Below, piece by piece: positions 32,665 to 37,390 of a stretch of DNA of 37,390 nucleotides (position 1 is its first letter; the number at the start of each line of letters is the position of its first letter). A model generated the notes under the pieces. The model saw only the letters and a program-made list of their open reading frames with translations. It did not search any database and was not told the origin of the DNA. The translations under genes were made by a program, and so were the position numbers. Source of the stretch: an uncultured Ruminococcus sp. (GTDB taxonomy: Bacteria > Bacillota > Clostridia > Oscillospirales > Ruminococcaceae); contig UQKC01000020.1 of NCBI GenBank assembly GCA_900541495.1, forward strand, positions 1 through 37,390, written 5' to 3'.

Positions 32665-33231
32665 TTATCCGCGATAAACGAAAACGGGTATCGGATAACA
32701 GTTCGTTCTGTTGGAAAAATCCGCTGTCACAACGGTGAATTCCGAGCTTTCTATCGACTTTGCATATTCGAGAAGAGCGTCTCGCTCCTCAAAACCGTTC
32801 TCCCTGCCGTAGTAAATTATCATCGAAAGCAGACCGCCCTCTTTGAGCAGTGAAAGAGATTTTTCGACCGCTTCAAGGCTCGATGCTTTTTCGGTGTGGA
32901 CATTGTGATCTCCGCCCGGCAGCCAGCCGAAGTTGAACGTTATGCAGGAAACACTTTCGGGCGAAGCATATTTGTCCATGTCAGTATGACTTCCGAGGAC
33001 AAGCTCCGCTCTGTCGGAAAATCCCCGTTCCGCAAGAAGCTGTGCAGTGCTGTCGATAGCCGACTGTTGGATATCGAACGAAACCACCTTTCCGCTTTCG
33101 CCGACCAGCTCGCACAAAAATGCAGTATCGAAGCCTCGTCCTGCTGTTGCATCTATGCATATATCGCCGCTTTTAACGACCTGCGAAATAACATTTTTGG
33201 AAATATCGAGTGCGCTTATCTGTTTTTTCAT
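32665..33231 (-). CDS. mnmM: MnmM-like tRNA (mnm5s2U34) methyltransferase (YtqB family)
   Basis: A 188-residue class I SAM methyltransferase of the PF06962 (YtqB) family, which in Bacillus methylates the aminomethyl group at wobble U34. Motif I reads DICIDATAGRGFDTAFL, followed by VVSFDIQQSAI and the family signature FNFGWLPGGDHNVHT; the C-terminal MIIYYGRENGFEERDALLEY is also typical. The start at 33231 is preferred because AAAGGA lies nine bases upstream and the protein then begins MKKQISALDISK; MVLM three codons earlier is possible. It lies upstream of the PTS gene on the same strand (gap 85 bases) with no terminator between. Confidence 0.85.
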   Translation of the reverse strand: MKKQISALDISKNVISQVVKSGDICIDATAGRGFDTAFLCELVGESGKVVSFDIQQSAIDSTAQLLAERGFSDRAELVLGSHTDMDKYASPESVSCITFNFGWLPGGDHNVHTEKASSLEAVEKSLSLLKEGGLLSMIIYYGRENGFEERDALLEYAKSIESSEFTVVTADFSNRTNCYPIPVFVYRG

Positions 33232-33253
33232 TAGAACCATTCCTTTCCTATAA

Positions 33254-33282
33254 ATTGTACACTCTGAAAGAAATTTTGTCAA
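33254..33282 (-). promoter_or_regulatory. Promoter of mnmM
   Basis: Minus strand TTGACA (33282-33277), 17-base spacer, TACAAT (33259-33254). Confidence 0.8.
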
Positions 33283-33321
33283 GCTTAACGAAATGCCGAA
33301 TAAGCTTTAACATAAAATCAT

Positions 33322-33350
33322 TTGACAGCATTGTTTTTTTATGATAAAAT
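33322..33350 (+). promoter_or_regulatory. Promoter of the pyridoxamine kinase-trmL operon
   Basis: TTGACA, 17-base spacer, TAAAAT, 33 bases before the start codon; divergent from the mnmM promoter 40 bases away. Confidence 0.8.
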
Positions 33351-33383
33351 TAAACTGAAATAATATTGTTAGGAAGTATTTTT

Positions 33384-34244
33384 ATGTATCATAACTCGGT
33401 AAAAGTTGCCGCTATACACGATCTTTCGGGCATCGGAAGATGCTCGCTCACGGTCATTCTGCCGACCCTTTCGGCGCAGGGAATTCAGGTCTGCCCCGTC
33501 CCGACGGCTATTCTTTCCGCACACACGGGCGGCTTCGGCGAAGTCGTAATGCGCGACCTCACCGATTATATTCTCCCCGCACTTGAACATTATAAACAGC
33601 TCAACTACAAATTCGACTGCGTTTACAGCGGTTTTCTCGCTTCAAACGAACAGATAGACCATTGCATGGACTTTTTTGAGCATTACAAGGATTCGCTCAA
33701 AGTCGTTGACCCCGTTATGGCTGACAACGGCAAGCCGTACAAGACCTGCTCCGCCGAACTTCAGAAAGGTATGGGCAGGCTTGTTGAAGTCGCTGATATT
33801 ATAACTCCGAACATCACTGAGGCGGCTATTCTTCTCGGGGAAGACCCTTATCAGCCCGAGCTTACGGCACAGCAGGCAAAAAGCTTCCTCGTCCGTCTGA
33901 GCGAAAAAGGTCCGAAAATAGTCGTTATAACGAGCGTTTTCTTGAACGGGACTTACTGCAACATCGGATATGAGCGCGAACACAGCAAATTCTGGCGCGT
34001 TCGCTACAAGCACATTAATGCAAATTACCCCGGAACGGGTGATATCTTCGCATCTGTCCTCACGGGTTCGATACTCCGAGGTGACAGCCTGCCTATCGCT
34101 ATGAACCGTGCAACAGCTTTCCTTGAACTTGCAATAAAGACCACAAGCAGCTACTATACCGACACGCGCGACGGAATTATGCTCGAAAGCTGTCTTGATT
34201 ATCTTATCAATGACCCCGTTTTGTGCGATTATGAGCAATTCTAA
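33384..34244 (+). CDS. Pyridoxamine/pyridoxal kinase
   Basis: A 286-residue kinase of the PdxK/PdxY ribokinase-like group, which phosphorylates B6 vitamers to make or salvage PLP. It has VAAIHDLSGIGRCSL at the N-terminus, DPVMADNGKPY in the core, ITPNITEAAILLGE, and the C-terminal ATP/anion-hole motif NYPGTGDIFASVLTG, with the catalytic Asp in GTGDIF. The start at 33384 has AGGAAG eight bases upstream; an upstream start at 33366 adds six residues overlapping the RBS. trmL follows 12 bases later. Confidence 0.9.
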   Translation: MYHNSVKVAAIHDLSGIGRCSLTVILPTLSAQGIQVCPVPTAILSAHTGGFGEVVMRDLTDYILPALEHYKQLNYKFDCVYSGFLASNEQIDHCMDFFEHYKDSLKVVDPVMADNGKPYKTCSAELQKGMGRLVEVADIITPNITEAAILLGEDPYQPELTAQQAKSFLVRLSEKGPKIVVITSVFLNGTYCNIGYEREHSKFWRVRYKHINANYPGTGDIFASVLTGSILRGDSLPIAMNRATAFLELAIKTTSSYYTDTRDGIMLESCLDYLINDPVLCDYEQF

Positions 34245-34256
34245 GGAGCGCTGCAG

Positions 34257-34754
34257 ATGAAAAATTTGAATATCGTACTTGTTGAGCCGCAGATTCCGCA
34301 GAACACGGGAAATATCTCACGCACCTGCGCTGTAACGGGCGCACGTCTTCACCTTGTAAAGCCGCTCGGCTTTGAGGTCACGGACAAGCAGCTAAAACGT
34401 GCGGGACTTGACTACTGGAACGAGCTTGACATCACTTATTATGAGAACCTTGACGATTTCTTCGCTAAAAACAGCGGCGGAACGTTCTTTTACTTCACCA
34501 CAAAGGGAAAAAATATCCACAGTGATGCCGATTACCCCGATAACTGCTATCTTGTTTTCGGGCGTGAAGATAAGGGACTTCCCGAGAAGCTTTTGTATGA
34601 AAATCCCGAAAGCTGTCTGCGCATACCGATGCGTCCGCGCCTGCGAAGCCTTAACCTTTCAAACTCGGTCGCTATCGCGGCTTATGAAGTGCTTCGCCAA
34701 TGGGATTATCCCGAACTTTCCACCGAGGGAAAACTCACACAATATGAATGGTAA
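34257..34754 (+). CDS. trmL: tRNA (cytidine/uridine-34-2'-O-)-methyltransferase TrmL
   Basis: A 165-residue SPOUT (trefoil-knot) methyltransferase that modifies the ribose of wobble residue 34 in tRNA-Leu isoacceptors. It has the NIVLVEPQIPQNTGNISRTCAVTGARLHLVKPLGFE start, the knot motif YLVFGREDKGLPEKLL, and the C-terminal RIPMRPRLRSLNLSNSVAIAAYEVLRQW. The length is typical. RBS AAGGAG. A hairpin with T tract follows at 34759. Confidence 0.95.
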   Translation: MKNLNIVLVEPQIPQNTGNISRTCAVTGARLHLVKPLGFEVTDKQLKRAGLDYWNELDITYYENLDDFFAKNSGGTFFYFTTKGKNIHSDADYPDNCYLVFGREDKGLPEKLLYENPESCLRIPMRPRLRSLNLSNSVAIAAYEVLRQWDYPELSTEGKLTQYEW

Positions 34755-34758
34755 CATC

Positions 34759-34788
34759 AGCGGCTTTTGAATTTCAGAAGCCGCTTTT
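34759..34788 (+). terminator. Terminator of the kinase-trmL operon
   Basis: AGCGGCTTT / GAAGCCGCT with inner TGA/TCA pairing, then TTTT. Confidence 0.85.
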
Positions 34789-34818
34789 ACCGTTTATATA
34801 TCAAAAACGACCACCTAT

Positions 34819-34857
34819 CGGCAAACTGTTGAAACCTTTGCCGAGTGCTGATATACT
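34819..34857 (+). promoter_or_regulatory. Promoter with spanning inverted repeat, LytTR-DUF3021 operon
   Basis: TTGAAA (34829-34834), 17-base spacer, TATACT (34852-34857). The perfect inverted repeat CGGCAAA (34819-34825) / TTTGCCG (34837-34843) brackets the -35 box, so a protein bound here would directly control this promoter. The LytTR protein encoded next is the obvious candidate. Confidence 0.65.
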
Positions 34858-34883
34858 GTAACTGTAATGAAGGAGGTGAGCAA

Positions 34884-35324
34884 ATGCAAATTGAGATCAA
34901 GATCGACAGCGAATTCAAAGAACCAAAGGCGGTGATTTTCACCGATAAAGTGACTGATGAGATAACCGAGCTTGTTCGGCAGCTTTCCGATGAAAGATCA
35001 AGCATTATCGCAGGCTTCAAAGACGGTACGGCTGAATTGCTGGAGCTTAATGATATCTTCCGCATCTACTCTTCAAACGGCAAGGTCTATGCAGAAACGG
35101 CTAACGGTACATTCACTTTGCGCCTGCGTTTATACGAAGCGGAACAGCGGCTTGACAGTCAGATCTTCGTCCGCATATCCAACTCGGAGATCGTAAATCT
35201 GAAAAAAGTCACAAACTTTGATCTTAGCTTTGTCGGAACGATTTGCGTTAAGCTTTCAAACGGAACAATTACCTATGTATCTCGGCGCTATGTTGCCAAG
35301 ATAAAACAGATATTAGGAATATGA
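34884..35324 (+). CDS. LytTR-domain DNA-binding regulator
   Basis: A 146-residue protein made of an N-terminal region (about 45 residues) and a C-terminal LytTR DNA-binding domain (about residues 50-145: ELNDIFRIYSSNGKVYAETANGTFTLRLRLYEAEQRL...FVRISNSEIVNLKKV...YVSRRYVAKIKQ). It has no response-regulator receiver, so it belongs to the stand-alone LytTR group that is paired with DUF3021 membrane proteins in Firmicutes. RBS GGAGGTG seven bases before the ATG at 34884; an upstream start at 34845 is less likely. The next gene starts 10 bases after the stop. Confidence 0.9.
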   Translation: MQIEIKIDSEFKEPKAVIFTDKVTDEITELVRQLSDERSSIIAGFKDGTAELLELNDIFRIYSSNGKVYAETANGTFTLRLRLYEAEQRLDSQIFVRISNSEIVNLKKVTNFDLSFVGTICVKLSNGTITYVSRRYVAKIKQILGI

Positions 35325-35334
35325 GGTGGTCAAA

Positions 35335-35799
35335 ATGAAAAAAAAGCTTATCCTGCGCGGGCTTCTGGGATTGCCCGTTGGAATTTCCATAGGTTTTATA
35401 ATCACGATCATAATATCGGCATTCGTTGGTGACGGTGAGTTTTATGCAGTCACGCAAGAACTGACGGCTGCAATGGGAAATGAACTCAACGCTGTTATCC
35501 TGCAGACCGTTCTTTGCGGAATAATGGGTATCGGATTCGCTATGGCTTCTGTGATATGGGAGATCGATTCGTGGAGTCTTGCAAAGCAGAGTGCGGTATA
35601 TTTCGTCATTATCAGCGCTGTAATGCTCCCTATCGCCTACGCCGCAAACTGGATGAAGCACTCCGCGGCAGGCGTTATCTCATACATCGGCATTTTCGCC
35701 GCAATATTCGTTATAGTTTGGCTCACGCAATATTTTTCGTGGAAAGTCAAGATAAAGAAAATAAATGCCCGTGTTGAAAAAAACAATTTGGAAAAATAA
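35335..35799 (+). CDS. DUF3021 family membrane protein
   Basis: A 154-residue protein with four likely membrane helices (about residues 8-30, 50-72, 80-102, 112-133) and a basic C-terminal tail. It matches the DUF3021 layout: KKLILRGLLGLPVGISIGF, a central AMASVIWEIDSWSLAKQSAVYF, and YFSWKVKIKKIN after the last helix. These proteins are found next to LytTR regulators and are thought to hold them at the membrane or inhibit them (inference from other pairs). The start at 35335 has GAGGTGG upstream. Its stop codon overlaps the end of a large palindromic element. Confidence 0.88.
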   Translation: MKKKLILRGLLGLPVGISIGFIITIIISAFVGDGEFYAVTQELTAAMGNELNAVILQTVLCGIMGIGFAMASVIWEIDSWSLAKQSAVYFVIISAVMLPIAYAANWMKHSAAGVISYIGIFAAIFVIVWLTQYFSWKVKIKKINARVEKNNLEK

Positions 35800-35961
35800 G
35801 AACCTGTCTTCATAAGAAATGTGTGCGGATTTTCGTGCATAATTTTGTTGCAGACAAGGCAAAAATCCGCAGGCGTGCTGCCGCACGGCAAGGACTTTTA
35901 ACGCAGTATGCAGCAAAATTTGCCGAAAAGACGTGCGCATATGCTTATGAAGACAGGTTCT
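35799..35961. repeat. 163-bp near-perfect palindromic element with 18-bp inverted ends
   Basis: Perfect 18-base inverted repeats AGAACCTGTCTTCATAAG (35799-35816) and its complement (35944-35961). Inner blocks also mirror each other: TTTTCG with CGAAAA, the ATAATTTTGTTGCA-type block with its counterpart at 35908-35923, and AAAATCC with GGACTTTT. The centre is a GTGC-TGCC-GCAC hairpin. Transcribed in either direction it would form one long hairpin. There is no coding capacity. The left end coincides with the last base of the DUF3021 stop codon. Confidence 0.75.
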
Positions 35962-35966
35962 GAAAT

Positions 35967-35998
35967 AAGCCTGAGAGGTTGATGCACTTCTCAGGCTT
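35967..35998. terminator. Bidirectional terminator between LytTR-DUF3021 and the GH5-type gene
   Basis: AAGCCTGAGA / TCTCAGGCTT, 10 pairs with a 12-base loop, then TTTT on the plus strand; five bases from the stop of the convergent gene at 36004. Confidence 0.85.
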
Positions 35999-36003
35999 TT
36001 ATC

Positions 36004-37191
36004 TTATCTGTAATATTTCTTGTTCATATTCTCGATGACCTTGCTGTCCGAATCACGGGTGAGCTTGTATTCCGTGCGCGAGTAAAAATCATCGGGAGTG
36101 TCCCATATAACGGGAACGAAGCCGTATTCGCCAAGCTTGTCGAGAACGTGTTCAAGGCACTTTGAGCTGTCCTTTGTCGCTGCATCGGCGGCAAAATTCT
36201 CACTCGGATAGAACGCTGTCGTTTCGCCGAGGAAAACGGGGATTCCCTTGTCGGTAAATGCAGTTTTCAGCTTTTCGCACTGGTCAACGATGTAATCTTC
36301 CCAACTCTTTCCGCCGATGCTGTGCGACCAGTAGCAGCTGTTATCGACATAGTGGACGGAAACCATAAGCCTGTCGGGAACGGTATCGGTCGGCATCACA
36401 AAGCTGTCCGAGGTCGTGAGGTCGATGTTCGTCCAGTAACCCGATGCGATAAGAACACGCTCTGCGTTATTTCCGCCCGTTGCTCTTACTGCGTCAACGA
36501 ACGCCTGATTGAGCTTGTTCGTCATTCTGTAGCCGAGAACCTTTGGGAGCTCTTTCAGCTCGCCGTTTGAGTTGAACTGATTTCCGCCGAGATACTCATT
36601 GAAGCCCTCGAAGATGACCGTCATTGGGTAGTCCTTGAAATACTCGGCTATCTGCGTCCAAAGGTGCGTGAATATCTGCTCGCAGTCCTCAACGGTGTTC
36701 CTGCGGATAATGAACTCGTCAAAATGGTGGATATTTATGACGGCATAGAGGTTTGCATTTTGGCAGTAGTCAACTATCTCCTTAACGCGCGCGATATAGT
36801 CGGGGTCAATGTCCCAATTGCCGTCGTTTTTCATCATATTGCCCCAGAAAACGGGGATTCGCACCGTGTTGAAGCCCGAATTTTTGATGCCGTCGATGAT
36901 CTCCTGCGTAGTTATCTCCGCGCCCCAGTACTGCTCATAGTCGGACGGAGTGTTTTCGCCGATCTCGGGTATCCACTCGAATGTTATCTTCTCGCAGTCG
37001 GTCGCATCGTATGCTTCCATTGTGTTTCCGAGGTTAAGTCCGAGGCGCATATCCTCTGCGACCTGCTGTGCTGTCGGCGGTTCTGTCCACTCTTTTGCTC
37101 CCGGAGCGGCTTTGCCCGAACTTGAACAGCCTGACGCTGCCAGTGTCATTGCTGAACAAAGAAAAGCTGCGATTATCCTTTTGAATTTCAT
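36004..37191 (-). CDS. GH5-type endoglucanase lipoprotein
   Basis: A 395-residue secreted, lipid-anchored cellulase-like enzyme. The N-terminus is a lipoprotein signal peptide with Cys22 after AASG, then a short linker and a GH5 TIM barrel: LGLNLGNTMEAYD, NTVRIPVFWG, LYAVINIHHFD, the acid/base Glu199 in IFEGFNEYLG, VSVHYVD, and the nucleophile Glu323 in PVFLGETTAFY, then VIWDTPDD. It should cut beta-1,4-glucan outside the cell. There is no carbohydrate-binding module or dockerin visible, so it would work at the cell surface and not in a cellulosome. A strong promoter with a cre-like operator precedes it; the RBS (AGGAAAG) is moderate. Confidence 0.93.
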   Translation of the reverse strand: MKFKRIIAAFLCSAMTLAASGCSSSGKAAPGAKEWTEPPTAQQVAEDMRLGLNLGNTMEAYDATDCEKITFEWIPEIGENTPSDYEQYWGAEITTQEIIDGIKNSGFNTVRIPVFWGNMMKNDGNWDIDPDYIARVKEIVDYCQNANLYAVINIHHFDEFIIRRNTVEDCEQIFTHLWTQIAEYFKDYPMTVIFEGFNEYLGGNQFNSNGELKELPKVLGYRMTNKLNQAFVDAVRATGGNNAERVLIASGYWTNIDLTTSDSFVMPTDTVPDRLMVSVHYVDNSCYWSHSIGGKSWEDYIVDQCEKLKTAFTDKGIPVFLGETTAFYPSENFAADAATKDSSKCLEHVLDKLGEYGFVPVIWDTPDDFYSRTEYKLTRDSDSKVIENMNKKYYR

Positions 37192-37217
37192 ATCAGACCC
37201 ACTTTCCTAATTTCTTA

Positions 37218-37231
37218 TGTAAACGTTATCA
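37218..37231 (-). promoter_or_regulatory. cre-like operator of the GH5-type gene
   Basis: TGTAAACGTTATCA matches TGWAANCGNTNWCA at every position. It abuts the -10 box and covers the likely transcription start, as in the GH26-like gene. Confidence 0.78.
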
Positions 37232-37259
37232 TTATATCATACATTGCTGCTTTTTTCAA
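37231..37259 (-). promoter_or_regulatory. Promoter of the GH5-type gene
   Basis: Minus strand TTGAAA (37259-37254), 17-base spacer, TATAAT (37236-37231). Confidence 0.82.
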
Positions 37260-37297
37260 TTAACCTTTTCTATAAATTTGCGGTGTTTTATTTGTTT

Positions 37298-37390
37298 ATA
37301 CTAAACACCATTTAAAATTTGGAAAAAATCAAGCCGATAATCTCATAGCTGTTTTTAACAGGTTTATATAGGATTTCGGCGCAGATTTTT
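37298..37390. mobile_element. MITE-like element, copy 2 (cut by window edge, inverted)
   Basis: It begins with the same 13-base end ATACTAAACACCA (37298-37310) and continues as the reverse complement of the element at 4575-4710, with about six differences over 92 bases and without the 17-base tandem duplication. It runs off the end of the window; the other end is not visible. Confidence 0.8.

Noticed and set aside
1..37390. tRNA or rRNA genes
   Set aside because: I scanned the intergenic regions by eye for cloverleaf signatures such as GGTTCGAATCC and found none; a tRNAscan run would settle this.

Overview
The window looks like a chromosomal segment of a low-to-mid GC anaerobic Firmicute. 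Best guess is a Ruminococcus-like member of the Oscillospirales/Clostridia. Reasons: Gram-positive RBSs (GGAGG) and sigma-A promoters with 17-base spacers, a class 1B dihydroorotate dehydrogenase (PyrK + PyrD), an alpha2-type glycyl-tRNA synthetase, a FeoAB set with a small Cys-rich partner, QueH-type queuosine synthesis, and three plant-polysaccharide hydrolases (GH5-type, GH113-type, GH26-like). The genus is an inference; there is no rRNA marker in the window.

Layout, left to right. (1) Pyrimidine synthesis: carA-carB (104-4418), then a palindrome-ended mobile repeat, an unidentified membrane protein, a second palindromic repeat, and pyrK-pyrD (5821-7501). An EamA/DMT exporter follows. (2) A minus-strand block: an AI-2E-family permease, an intracellular GH26-like glycosidase under a LacI/CcpA-type operator, then the ribosomal/secretion operon rpmG-secE-nusG-rplK-rplA (transcribed from about 13912 down to 11377), and a ThuA-like plus sugar isomerase/epimerase pair. 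(3) A plus-strand iron operon, feoA-feoB-small Cys-rich membrane protein-queH-GH113 glycosidase (15828-19913). (4) The branched-chain amino acid ABC transporter livJ-livH-livM-livG-livF plus a cytidylate-kinase-like protein (20185-25690). (5) secD-secF and glyS, each with its own promoter and terminator. (6) An XRE regulator, a glucose/GlcNAc-type PTS permease and mnmM (minus strand), then pyridoxamine kinase-trmL and a LytTR-DUF3021 pair (plus strand). (7) A lipoprotein GH5-type endoglucanase under another cre-like operator, and the edge of a second copy of the mobile repeat.

How it fits together. Most of the window is housekeeping: pyrimidine synthesis, translation, protein export and tRNA wobble modification (QueH for G34, MnmM for U34, TrmL for the ribose of residue 34). 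Around it is a plant-fibre layer: an extracellular GH5-type enzyme and two enzymes without signal peptides that look suited to internalised manno-oligosaccharides. The GH5-type and GH26-like genes have nearly the same palindrome overlapping or just after the -10 box, so they are probably under common carbon-source control.

The most interesting non-coding features are an L1-stalk-like structure between rplK and rplA, mutually exclusive hairpins at the start of the rpmG operon transcript, a long hairpin between livJ and livH, and a set of intergenic palindromic elements. Two of those elements are copies of the same roughly 136-base MITE-like repeat with 13-base terminal inverted repeats. No tRNA, rRNA, CRISPR array, prophage or transposase gene was seen.
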